From Acidobacteriota bacterium (GTDB lineage: Bacteria > Acidobacteriota > Polarisedimenticolia > J045): DNA of 16,640 nt. Where the stretch lies: the NCBI GenBank assembly GCA_020350085.1, contig CP070706.1, forward strand, positions 166,705-183,344. Direction: 5' to 3'. The first letter of the stretch is position 1, and every line of letters begins with the position of its first letter. Under the pieces are notes generated by a model that worked only from the letters and a program-made list of their open reading frames with translations, did no database searches and was not told where the DNA came from. Made by a program: the position numbers and the translations under genes. This document shows positions 1-9,742 of the stretch, one piece after another.

Positions 1-128
1 AGGTGGACGGCATCACCGGGGCGACGATCTCGTCGGACGCGATCGCTAACATGTTGAACAAGAGTGCATCGTTCTGGATCCCGCGCGTGCAGCGGCGGGC
101 CGGTGACTTCCGGCAGGGGGGAGGCTAG
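1..128 (+). CDS. rnfG: RnfG, C-terminal end (electron transport complex subunit G), partial
   Basis: Only the last 41 codons are present, read in the frame starting at base 3 and ending at TAG 126-128. The fragment opens with D-G-I-T-G-A-T-I-S-S. This is the motif by which RnfG and NqrC bind FMN covalently through a phosphoester bond to the second Thr (codon 24-26 here). RnfG is a membrane-anchored flavoprotein of the Rnf ferredoxin:NAD+ oxidoreductase, with its flavin on the outer face of the membrane. The gene lies 3 bp before rnfE, and the G-E-A order is typical of Rnf operons. The motif alone does not separate RnfG from NqrC. I choose RnfG because the next two genes are closer to RnfE and RnfA than to NqrD and NqrE. 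Confidence 0.88.
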   Translation, partial: VDGITGATISSDAIANMLNKSASFWIPRVQRRAGDFRQGGG

Positions 129-131
129 TCC

Positions 132-773
132 ATGGCCATGCATGACCAGCCGCCCAGCGGAACCGACGAGTTCGTCAAGGGACTCTGGAGGGAGAACCCC
201 GTCTTCGTGCAGGCCCTCGGCATGTGCCCCGTGCTCGCGGTGTCGAACACCGCCAGGAACGCGCTGGCCATGGGGCTCGCCACGCTCTTCGTGCTCGTGA
301 TGTCCAACATCACCGTGTCCACGCTGCGCCGCGTCATCCCGCGCCAGGTGCGGATCGCCACCTACATCCTGATCATCGCCACCTTCGTCACCATCGTGGA
401 TTACGTCATTCGGGCCATCAGCCTCGACCTGCACAAGGCCCTCGGCGCCTTCATCTCGCTCATCGTGGTCAACTGCCTGATCCTCGGGCGGGCCGAGGCC
501 TTCGCCTCCAAGAACACCATCGGCCGCGCCGCCCTCGACGGGCTCGGCAGCGGCGTCGGCTTCGTATTCGCACTCTTCTGCCTCGGAGCGGTCCGAGAGA
601 TTCTCGGCTCCGGCTCGCTGTTCGGCGTCGACCTGTTCCACGAGGGCTTCCAGGACTGGGTCGTCATGATCCTGCCGAGCGGCGGCTTCTTCACCCTCGC
701 CGCCTGGCTGCTGGTGTTCAACGCCGTCAGGCAGCGGCGCGAGGCCGCACGGGCCCTGGAGGTGGCGTCATGA
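132..773 (+). CDS. rnfE: RnfE, membrane subunit of the Rnf ion-translocating oxidoreductase
   Basis: 213-residue polytopic membrane protein. The N-terminal stretch (VKGLW, a short gap, then VQALGMCPVLAV and NALAMGLAT) follows RnfE closely. The block NCLILGRAEAFA (about residues 114-125) is a hallmark of RnfE/NqrD. Cys32 and Cys115 sit in the two half-helix motifs that, with the matching pair in RnfA, hold the intramembrane [2Fe-2S] centre. The start at 132 is chosen because a purine-rich ribosome site (GGGGGAGG, ending at 124) lies 7 bases upstream; an in-frame ATG at 138 is less well placed. The stop overlaps the rnfA start as ATGA (770-773), so translational coupling is expected. It lacks the long loop seen near the end of E. 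coli RnfE and is slightly shorter. Confidence 0.95.
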   Translation: MAMHDQPPSGTDEFVKGLWRENPVFVQALGMCPVLAVSNTARNALAMGLATLFVLVMSNITVSTLRRVIPRQVRIATYILIIATFVTIVDYVIRAISLDLHKALGAFISLIVVNCLILGRAEAFASKNTIGRAALDGLGSGVGFVFALFCLGAVREILGSGSLFGVDLFHEGFQDWVVMILPSGGFFTLAAWLLVFNAVRQRREAARALEVAS

Positions 774-1351
774 ACGACGACCCGCTCTGGACCATCTTCC
801 TGAACGACTGCCTGATCAACAACTTCGTGCTGGCGTACTTTCTCGGTATTTGCCCGTTTCTGGGCGTGTCGGGCAAGCTGGCGACGGCGACCCGCATGGG
901 CGGCGCGGTGACGTTCGTGATGCTGGTCAGCTCGACCTGCGCGTTCGGGATCAACCTGCTGCTGCTCGCCATCGACGCTCCGTACCTCCGGCTGATCTCT
1001 TTCATTGCCGTGATCGCCTCGACGGTCCAGCTGGTCGAAATGTTCATCAAGAAGGTCAGTCCGGCGCTGTTCCGCGCGCTCGGTATCTTCCTGCCGCTCA
1101 TCACCACCAACTGCGCGATTCTCGGCCTGGCGCTGTTTCAGACGAACAAGGGCTACAGCTTCGTGCAGTGCATCGTCTACGCGCTCGGGGCCGGTGTAGG
1201 CTTCACCCTGGCTCTGGTGCTGATGGCGGGAACCAGGGAGAAGCTCGAGCTGGCCGCGGTTCCCGACGTCGTCAAGGGGACCGCGCTGGCACTGATGGTT
1301 GCGGGGCTGCTGTCGATCTCGTTCATGGGATTCGCCGGGTTGGGAGGCTGA
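770..1351 (+). CDS. rnfA: RnfA, membrane subunit of the Rnf complex
   Basis: 193 residues, the same length as E. coli RnfA by recollection. Diagnostic blocks are NNFVLAYFLGICPFLGVS (about 17-34), ALGIFLPLITTNCAILG (about 103-119) and the ending SFMGFAGL. Cys28 and Cys115 are the two conserved half-helix cysteines that contribute to the [2Fe-2S] centre shared with RnfE. The sequence is nearer to RnfA than to its NQR counterpart NqrE. The ATG overlaps the rnfE stop by four bases. No rnfB follows, whereas in the CDGEAB order rnfB would come next. This operon therefore probably has the BCDGEA order, with rnfB upstream of the window, or lacks rnfB. Confidence 0.95.
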   Translation: MNDDPLWTIFLNDCLINNFVLAYFLGICPFLGVSGKLATATRMGGAVTFVMLVSSTCAFGINLLLLAIDAPYLRLISFIAVIASTVQLVEMFIKKVSPALFRALGIFLPLITTNCAILGLALFQTNKGYSFVQCIVYALGAGVGFTLALVLMAGTREKLELAAVPDVVKGTALALMVAGLLSISFMGFAGLGG

Positions 1352-1354
1352 AAC

Positions 1355-1615
1355 GTGCTCGTTTCCTACGCTATAGGGCTCTCGGCAATCGTCGTCGTGA
1401 TGGTTGCGTGGGCGGCCGTACAGCTCGCCTGGCGCAGAGCGTTTCGCGGAGTATGCTCAGATCCCGACGCGCTGGCCGGGCGGATGGGTTGTCACGCGGG
1501 AAGTTGTACGAGCGAGTGCGGTGAGCCGTGCTCGGAAGAGGCCGGCGCGACAGGGACCCACGTTGGCCCGGCTCAAAGCACCCACGTGAGGAAAATGGAG
1601 GAGGAAACTCGATGA
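1355..1615 (+). CDS. Small membrane-anchored cysteine-rich protein, NqrM-like
   Basis: 86 residues from a GTG start 3 bases after the rnfA stop; the TGA overlaps the next gene's ATG (ATGA 1612-1615). Residues about 3-25 form one hydrophobic helix followed by Arg27-Arg28. A soluble segment then carries five cysteines (34, 46, 51, 55, 59), with a dense C-x4-C-x3-C-x3-C run. This layout resembles NqrM (DUF539), a single-helix protein with four conserved cysteines that is needed to mature the iron centre of Na+-NQR and is normally encoded beside nqrF. The position directly after rnfA and before a flavin reductase copies the nqrE-nqrF neighbourhood. The last 25 residues are hydrophilic and unconserved-looking. 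A role in building or guarding the RnfA/RnfE [2Fe-2S] site is inference; the NqrM assignment rests on layout, not on an alignment. Confidence 0.7.
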   Translation: MLVSYAIGLSAIVVVMVAWAAVQLAWRRAFRGVCSDPDALAGRMGCHAGSCTSECGEPCSEEAGATGTHVGPAQSTHVRKMEEETR

Positions 1616-2487
1616 GCGAACAGGTCAAGCTCCTCGCGGACTACGACATCGAAACGCGCTACGAAGCCCATGTCGTCTCCAGCGAGCGGATCACCTCGGA
1701 AGAGTCAGAGGACGAGGTCCGCGAGATCGTGCTCGACGTCGATGGCGCCAACTTCTCCTTCCGGATCGGGCAAAGCATCGGTGTGCTTGCGCCGGGATCG
1801 CCCGAGTTCGGCCAGGAACACCACTTTCGTCTCTACAGCGTGGCTGATCTTCCCGAGCGTGGCGAGTCAGGAAAGCCTCGCATCAAGATTTGCGTTCGGC
1901 GCTGCACCTACATCGACGAGTACAGCGGTGAGAAGTATGACGGCGTGGCGTCGAACTACCTGTGCGATCTGACGGCCGGCGAGACGCTGGCGATCACAGG
2001 ACCTTACGGCTTGCCGTTCGAAGTTCCCGAGGAGCGGGACGCCAATCTGATCCTCATCGGCACAGGCACGGGCATCGCCCCGTTTCGCGCGTTCGTCAAG
2101 CATCTGTATCGTGAGGCCACGGACTGGAAAGGACGCGTGTGGCTGTTCTACGGAGCCAAGAGCGGACTCGAGCTGCTGTACATGAACGAGAAGAGGAACG
2201 ACTTCTCGCAATACTACGACGAGGAGACGTTCGAGGCGTTCCAAGCCCTCAGTCCGCGCCCCAGCTGGGCCGATCCGATCGCATGGGACCAAGTCATCGC
2301 CGAACGCGGCGCGGAGCTGTGGAAGATGCTCGGTGACCCCAAGACCCACGTCTACGTCGCCGGCCTCGAGGAGATGCGCGACGAGCTCGACGCCGTCTTT
2401 GCCGGCGTTGCCGGCTCGAAGGAAAAGTGGCAGCGGCGCAAAGCGGAGCTGATGGCCGGCAAGCGCTGGGTCGAGTTGCTTTACTGA
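1612..2487 (+). CDS. Plant-type ferredoxin-NAD(P)+ reductase (FNR)
   Basis: 291-residue soluble flavoprotein of the plant-type FNR fold. It has the FAD motif RLYS (73-76), the downstream block SNYLCDL (114-120), the nicotinamide-dinucleotide loop GTGTGIAPFR (150-159) and a C-terminal Tyr291 expected to stack on the flavin. The VYVAGL block (248-252) aligns with YMCGL of plant FNR, so Ala250 replaces the usual catalytic-site Cys. S-P-R at 214-216 sits where plant enzymes have the Ser-Arg pair that binds the NADP 2'-phosphate, so NADP is likely but not proven. A strong ribosome site, GGAGGAGGA (1597-1605), precedes the ATG by 6 bases. Family members exchange electrons between ferredoxin or flavodoxin and NADP(H). 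The C-terminal half also recalls the reductase domain of benzoyl-CoA epoxidase component BoxA, from memory. Linkage to Rnf suggests a shared ferredoxin partner. Confidence 0.88.
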   Translation: MSEQVKLLADYDIETRYEAHVVSSERITSEESEDEVREIVLDVDGANFSFRIGQSIGVLAPGSPEFGQEHHFRLYSVADLPERGESGKPRIKICVRRCTYIDEYSGEKYDGVASNYLCDLTAGETLAITGPYGLPFEVPEERDANLILIGTGTGIAPFRAFVKHLYREATDWKGRVWLFYGAKSGLELLYMNEKRNDFSQYYDEETFEAFQALSPRPSWADPIAWDQVIAERGAELWKMLGDPKTHVYVAGLEEMRDELDAVFAGVAGSKEKWQRRKAELMAGKRWVELLY

Positions 2488-2519
2488 TCAACCTCTGTCC
2501 ACGCAAGGCACTGTTCTCG

Positions 2520-2867
2520 ATGTCTCGACTGCTGCATGTCGTGCCGGCGCTGTTGGCGGCGGTACTGCTCGCGGCACACTTCTCGCGCGCCGGTCAGACC
2601 TGGCTCGTCGCCGCGGCGGTGCTCCTGGCCGCGCTCGTGCTCGTGCCGCACCCTACGATACGCCTCGTGGTTCGTGCGGTGCTGATCGCCGGCGCACTGG
2701 AGTGGCTGCGCACGGTCTGGACTCTAGTCGGCGATCGGCTGGATCAGAACCGGCCTTTCATCCGGCTGCTCGTCATTCTTCTCGCTGTCGTCGCGTGGAC
2801 GATCTGGAGTGCCTGGTTGCTACCCGTGGTCCGCCGCGCCCCCAAACGTCCAGGACCACCGGTTTGA
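2520..2867 (+). CDS. Small hydrophobic membrane protein of unknown function
   Basis: 115 residues, starting 32 bases after the FNR stop in the same direction, so probably the last gene of the Rnf operon. Hydrophobic segments lie at about 3-20, 27-43, 48-62 and 82-101, consistent with three or four membrane helices. A polar stretch with E61-W-L-R and Asp/Arg residues (about 61-82) separates the last two. The C-terminus is basic and proline-rich (RRAPKRPGPP). I do not recognise a named family. The pattern ALEWLR followed by a short polar loop and a further helix recalls uncharacterised small membrane proteins of proteobacteria. The ribosome site is weak (AAGG 11 bases upstream), so the start is less certain than the gene. 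A role with the Rnf complex is suggested only by position. Confidence 0.72.
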   Translation: MSRLLHVVPALLAAVLLAAHFSRAGQTWLVAAAVLLAALVLVPHPTIRLVVRAVLIAGALEWLRTVWTLVGDRLDQNRPFIRLLVILLAVVAWTIWSAWLLPVVRRAPKRPGPPV

Positions 2868-2905
2868 GTCAGACGGGCACTTCCGAGCGGATGCCCGGAT
2901 TCGGA

Positions 2906-2911
2906 TAGAAT
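2906..2911 (+). promoter_or_regulatory. Candidate -10 element (TAGAAT) for the sensor operon
   Basis: TAGAAT in an AT-richer island (ATTCGGATAGAATCG) within the 98-base gap after the preceding gene. It would start transcription near 2918, about 48 bases before the preferred ATG at 2966. No convincing -35 hexamer is visible at 16-18 bases, so this is a weak call. Confidence 0.4.
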
Positions 2912-2965
2912 CGTACGGCGTGAGGCTCCGTCACCGAGACAGCGTTTGGTGTGGAGATCGAGCGG

Positions 2966-3256
2966 ATGTTTCAAGAAAGTGAGCTCGTCAACTTGGGAAT
3001 CGCGCTGACCACGCTGCCGATCGTCATCGTCTATTTTCGACGCCGCCGGCTGCCGGACCTCAGATGGCTGTGGGTCGGCTACGGCCTCGTCATCGCAGCG
3101 CTGATCCTGACGGTGCTCGAAGGAGGGCTCTGGCCGCCGATGCTGCAGACGCTCGAGCACGTCGCCCTCGCGCTGGCTGGCCTTTCGTTCGCAGCCGGCG
3201 TGATCATTCTTGCCCGCGGCTCGCTCAGGCCGAACGGAACGTCGCATTGGAAATGA
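2966..3256 (+). CDS. Three-helix membrane protein, probable sensor partner of the adjacent kinase
   Basis: 96 residues from ATG 2966, preferred because GGAG (2953-2956) lies 9 bases upstream; a GTG at 2951 would add five residues and has no good ribosome site. Three predicted membrane helices lie at about 7-24, 33-51 and 62-82, with R25-R28 after the first and LEGG (51-54) after the second. This plan closely matches the first 90 residues of the following kinase: helix, RRR, helix, LEHGG, helix. The two may have arisen by duplication of one sensory module. The stop overlaps the kinase ATG (3253-3256), so the two are likely translated together. A role as membrane partner or ligand sensor for the kinase is inference. 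I recognise no named family. Confidence 0.75.
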   Translation: MFQESELVNLGIALTTLPIVIVYFRRRRLPDLRWLWVGYGLVIAALILTVLEGGLWPPMLQTLEHVALALAGLSFAAGVIILARGSLRPNGTSHWK

Positions 3257-5100
3257 TGGTCGCCGTCGCCGATCTGATCGCGGCCGTCGGTTTCGGCGTC
3301 GCGAGTGGGTTCGTATTCGCCGTGGATCGCCGTAGAATCGGCGGCCCTGCGCAGCTGTTTCTGATGCTCGCGATGGCTGTTTACTGTCTCGTCGGGATCT
3401 CCAATCTGCTCGAGCACGGTGGGATCACCTCGCGCTTTGACCGTGCCGAGGACTATCTCGAGATCTTGTTCCTTCCGATCTTCATTTTCGGACTGTTCTC
3501 GATCCATTCTCACCGCGAGCTCGAGCGCCGGCGGCGGGCCGAGAACTCCGCGCGTACGAGCGAGGCCAAGTACCGCAGGTTGGTGGAGAATCTCCGCGGC
3601 GAGTACTTCATCTACAGCCAGAATCCGGATGGCGTGTTGACGTACATCTCCCCGTCGATCAGAGAGGTGCTCGGCTACGATTCTCACGAAGCTCTCCGCC
3701 ATTACACGGGCGTGCTCAGCGACCATCCGATCAACGCGGAAGCGGCGCGCCGCGGCCAGCTGAGCCGCTGCGGCGAGCAGCAGCCTCCGTACATGATCGA
3801 GGTGTTCCACAAGAATGGCAGCCGCCGGATGCTGGAGGTCGTCGAGACACCCGTCCGCGATGAGCGCGGGACGACGATCGCGGTCGAAGGAATCGCGCAC
3901 GACGTGACCGACCGCGAGAAAGCCGCCGAGGAGGCGCTCAAGCGCGAGAAGCTCGAATCACTCGGTCTTCTTGCCGGCGGGATCGCGCACGATTTCAATA
4001 ACCTGCTGACGGCGATCATCGGTAACTCGTCGATGGCCGCCTCGCAGCTCGAAGAAGACGACGATCTAGCTCGTCATTGTCTGAGCGAAATCGAGAAGGC
4101 CTCGAAGAGAGCTCAAGAGCTGACGAGACAGCTGCTGACGTTCGCCAAGGGCGGGGCACCGATCAAGTCTGTCACCTCGTTGCCTGAGCTGATCCGCGAT
4201 GCGGTGAGCTTGCCTTTGACCGGCTCTAACGTGACGTGCCGCTACGAGTTTCCACCAGGACTTTGGCTGACCGAGATCGATCCGGGACAGATCGGTCAGG
4301 TCGTGCACAACCTGGTGCTCAACGCCGTTCAGGCGATGCCTGAGGGGGGAGAGCTTAGAATCAGTGCCGCGAACAGCCGCCACGGCGAAGACTCGCTGCT
4401 CCCGCTCGCCCCAGGACGTTACGTACGGATCTCGATCAAGGACCAGGGGGCGGGCATTCGCGGCCAGGACCTGCCACGGATCTTCGATCCGTACTTCTCG
4501 ACCAAGGAGGCAGGCAGCGGCTTGGGCCTGGCGGTGGCGTACTCGACCTTGAAGCGCCACCACGGATACATCACGGTTCAGTCCGAGCTCGGCAGCGGAA
4601 GTGAGTTCCAGCTATTCCTGCCGGCCGCAGCTGAAACGAGCGATGTCTCGGATCCTGGCGTGAATGACCTCGTGCCAGGGCACGGCAAACTGCTCGTCAT
4701 GGAAGACGAGCGAGTCGTGCGCGATGCCGTAAGAGGCATGCTCGAACAGTTGGGATACGAGACCGTCACGGCGGCCGATGGACGCGAGGCGATCGAGCTC
4801 TATCGAAGGGCTCTGATCGAGGGCAGCCCGTTCGACATCGTGTTGTTGGATCTGACCGTGCGCGGCGGCATGGGAGGTCGTGAAGCGATCGACCATCTCA
4901 GACAGATCGATCCCGGAGTCCGGGCCATCGTTTCGAGCGGCTACGCGAACGCCCCGATCATGTCCGAGTACGCGTCGTACGGGTTTCAGGCGGTGCTGCC
5001 CAAGCCGTACCAACTCGGTGAGCTGGGGCAGGTTCTCCAACGAGTGCTGACACAGGCACCGACGCCGGGAAACAGAGCTGACCCGACCTCTCATCCCTGA
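3253..5100 (+). CDS. Membrane hybrid sensor histidine kinase: 3 helices, PAS, HisKA, HATPase, receiver
   Basis: 615 residues from ATG 3253, which overlaps the upstream stop. Order of parts: three membrane helices (about 6-24, 34-52, 67-85); a PAS domain (about 103-222) ending in the usual DVTDR linker; an H-box GGIAHDFNNLL with phospho-accepting His246; and an ATPase domain. The ATPase domain shows the N-box (N353 to N357 region), D397-Q-G-A-G, FDPYFSTK (411-418) and GSGLGLAVAYS (421-431). A C-terminal receiver (about 478-600) has the acidic E484/D485/E486 cluster, phosphorylated Asp533 and Lys584. All catalytic residues look intact, so autophosphorylation and transfer to the attached receiver are expected. 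No separate output regulator is encoded nearby, and the signal is unknown. Its 3' end meets that of acnA with a single base between. Confidence 0.93.
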   Translation: MMVAVADLIAAVGFGVASGFVFAVDRRRIGGPAQLFLMLAMAVYCLVGISNLLEHGGITSRFDRAEDYLEILFLPIFIFGLFSIHSHRELERRRRAENSARTSEAKYRRLVENLRGEYFIYSQNPDGVLTYISPSIREVLGYDSHEALRHYTGVLSDHPINAEAARRGQLSRCGEQQPPYMIEVFHKNGSRRMLEVVETPVRDERGTTIAVEGIAHDVTDREKAAEEALKREKLESLGLLAGGIAHDFNNLLTAIIGNSSMAASQLEEDDDLARHCLSEIEKASKRAQELTRQLLTFAKGGAPIKSVTSLPELIRDAVSLPLTGSNVTCRYEFPPGLWLTEIDPGQIGQVVHNLVLNAVQAMPEGGELRISAANSRHGEDSLLPLAPGRYVRISIKDQGAGIRGQDLPRIFDPYFSTKEAGSGLGLAVAYSTLKRHHGYITVQSELGSGSEFQLFLPAAAETSDVSDPGVNDLVPGHGKLLVMEDERVVRDAVRGMLEQLGYETVTAADGREAIELYRRALIEGSPFDIVLLDLTVRGGMGGREAIDHLRQIDPGVRAIVSSGYANAPIMSEYASYGFQAVLPKPYQLGELGQVLQRVLTQAPTPGNRADPTSHP

Positions 5101-5101
5101 C

Positions 5102-7792
<2,691 letters not shown>

Positions 7793-7871
7793 CCTTTCCT
7801 CTTTCACGGAGTGACAGGTCGAAATGAGCGCGCCGGCGGCGGAGGCGAACGCCGCTCTTCAGACGGCCTCT

Positions 7872-7877
7872 ATGATA
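7872..7877 (-). promoter_or_regulatory. Possible -10 element (TATCAT) upstream of acnA
   Basis: On the minus strand TATCAT lies within CACTGTTTATCATAG, the most AT-rich part of the 207-bp gap (7793-7999) between the second kinase and acnA. It would place the transcript start about 75 bases before the acnA ATG. No clear -35 box is seen. I see no small gene in this gap. Confidence 0.28.
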
Positions 7878-7999
7878 AACAGTGGCAAACCGTCGCGCTG
7901 GCGCGGAGACCTGCCAAGAGTCGGCTGGTGCTCAGCACGAGATACGTCTCGAGTCGCTCGGCCGCCTCATCTCGCGGCTGCCGAGGGTCCTCCGTCGGC

Positions 8000-9742
8000 T
8001 TACGCAGCCGCGGGAGGCGGGCAATCGAGCGCCTCGCGCACCGTCCGCGGGAATTGGGGATCCCGGATCGGCTTGTGATAGACACCCACGGCTCCCAGCT
8101 GTAACGCTTGCTCCTCGTGGTCCTGAAGCGGATAAGGGCTGATCATCACCACGCGCTGGCCGGGCCAGTGACGGAGGATTCTCCGCAGCACGTCGGGTCC
8201 ATTCCAGCCCGGCAGCACCATGTCGAGCAGAACCAGGTCGACCTCAGGTCGGTGTCGAAGCCGCTGGAGTGCTTCGCGCGGCGTGCCCGCGAGCTCGATG
8301 TGGTAGCCGTAGCTCTCCAGCAGCCGCATCGCCTCTTCTCGGCCGGCCTGATCGTCATCGACGACGAGCACCGTCTCGCGGCCCCGCCAGCGGGCGCGTG
8401 GATCGAGCGCCGGTTCGTGAGGTTCGCGGGGGATGTCCTGGGTGCCGAGCAGAGGAAACGCGAGCCGCACGAGCGTGCCGCCTGACGCGCGCCTGTCCAG
8501 CTCCGAGTAGCCGCCGTGAGCGCGGACCGTGCCGTAGGCCAGCGTCAGCCCGAGGCCCGACGAGCGGCTCCCCTTCGTGCTGTAAAACGGTTCGAAGGCA
8601 CGTGCGCGGACCTCCTCGCTCATGCCGGGCCCGGCGTCGGAAACCTCGATCACGGCATAATCTCCGGGCCGCGAGCCCGGGATCGATGACGACCTCGTCG
8701 CGTCGAGCTGCAGTGTGCGCGTGACGAGCTGAATCTCACCGTCCGGCCGCGCTTCCTGCGCGTTTTGCAGCACCTGCCACAGAGCTTGACGGATCGGTGC
8801 CGGATCTCCTGAGACGACCAGGTTGGACTCGCTCTGCGTGGACACGTTGAGCGAGAGTCCTGGGCCGCTCGAGCGGAGGAAATCAGCGGCGGCCTCGCGC
8901 ACGAGCCGCACCAGATCGAGCGGCCGGTGTGTCGAGCGATCAACGGCGCTCGGCGCGAGGCTCCGCACTCGGCGCGTCATCGCCGCCCCGCGCGAGGCCA
9001 ATCTCTCGATCGCTTCCAGCAGCTCGTCGGAGCTACGCGCCTCGTCCTCGTTGCCACGCCCGCGCGCGATTCGCCGAATCTCCAGGAACAAACGATCGAA
9101 ATCGCGGACCAGGTTCTCGCCGAGATCGGCCAGCGCCTCGAGTCGCGTGAGATGTTTCAGCCGCGCTTCGAGGCTCTGGCGTCCGGACAGATCGCGCAGA
9201 AACAAGGCCAATTGACGGCCGGTCTGGGCCGGCACCAATGCCGAAGCGGCCTCGAGCGAGATCTCGGCCCCGCTGAGACGCAGACCGGTCAGTTCGGTCT
9301 TGTCCTGCCCCCGGGCTCCGGACTCCCGGGCCTCGATCCAGACTCCCACCCGTTCCCGATCGGCGGCCGCCACGAGGCTGAGAACGTCGCGGCCCGCCAG
9401 ATCCTCGTCAGGAGGCAACGCGAGCAGATGGCGGAACGCCGGATTGGCGAACACGATCCGTCTGCCGCTCAGCAGCGCCACGCCGTCGGGGCTTGCCTCG
9501 ACCAGGGCCTGGGCCCGTACCTCACTGCGCGCGAGCGCCTGCCGCACGTCGCGCAGCCGCTCGCGCTGGCGGACATGCATCACGGCGAAGGCGACGATCG
9601 CGAACACGAGCAACGCGCTCGCCAGCAGTCCGAGACCCGGATGCGCCGACTCCGACAGCGCACGCCAGAGCCCCGCGACCGAGATGACGAGCAGCACCGT
9701 GGCGACGAGCGCCGGAAGATGACGTCTCATCCACACCATCAT
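8000..9742 (-). CDS. Hybrid PAS sensor kinase with degenerate H-box (Arg replaces His)
   Basis: 580 residues if started at ATG 9742; 9730 is an alternative, and an open frame reaches 9952 but its first 70 residues are Arg-rich and look non-coding. Parts: two membrane helices (about 9-29 and 36-57), a PAS domain (about 73-188), a HisKA-like segment and an ATPase domain. The ATPase domain shows Asn327 in the N-box, D369-A-G-P-G, FEPFYSTK (383-390) and SSGLGLTLAYG (394-404). A receiver follows (about 457-570) with phosphorylated Asp507 and Lys557. In the H-box, GENLVRDFDRLF aligns with GGIAHDFNNLL of the other kinase here, putting Arg213 (codon CGC, 9104-9106) at the phospho-accepting His. The following Asn-Asn is also changed, so a single read error is unlikely. 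It may act as a pseudokinase or ATP-binding switch, possibly with another kinase. Confidence 0.88.
   Translation of the reverse strand: MMVWMRRHLPALVATVLLVISVAGLWRALSESAHPGLGLLASALLVFAIVAFAVMHVRQRERLRDVRQALARSEVRAQALVEASPDGVALLSGRRIVFANPAFRHLLALPPDEDLAGRDVLSLVAAADRERVGVWIEARESGARGQDKTELTGLRLSGAEISLEAASALVPAQTGRQLALFLRDLSGRQSLEARLKHLTRLEALADLGENLVRDFDRLFLEIRRIARGRGNEDEARSSDELLEAIERLASRGAAMTRRVRSLAPSAVDRSTHRPLDLVRLVREAAADFLRSSGPGLSLNVSTQSESNLVVSGDPAPIRQALWQVLQNAQEARPDGEIQLVTRTLQLDATRSSSIPGSRPGDYAVIEVSDAGPGMSEEVRARAFEPFYSTKGSRSSGLGLTLAYGTVRAHGGYSELDRRASGGTLVRLAFPLLGTQDIPREPHEPALDPRARWRGRETVLVVDDDQAGREEAMRLLESYGYHIELAGTPREALQRLRHRPEVDLVLLDMVLPGWNGPDVLRRILRHWPGQRVVMISPYPLQDHEEQALQLGAVGVYHKPIRDPQFPRTVREALDCPPPAAA

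Noticed and set aside
132..1351. Assignment of the two membrane subunits as NqrD/NqrE of Na+-NQR
   Set aside because: The N-terminal and C-terminal blocks match RnfE and RnfA better, despite the NqrM-like neighbour and the position of the FNR.
2849..2950. Intrinsic terminator after the Rnf-FNR operon
   Set aside because: Only short weak inverted repeats and no T-run were found.
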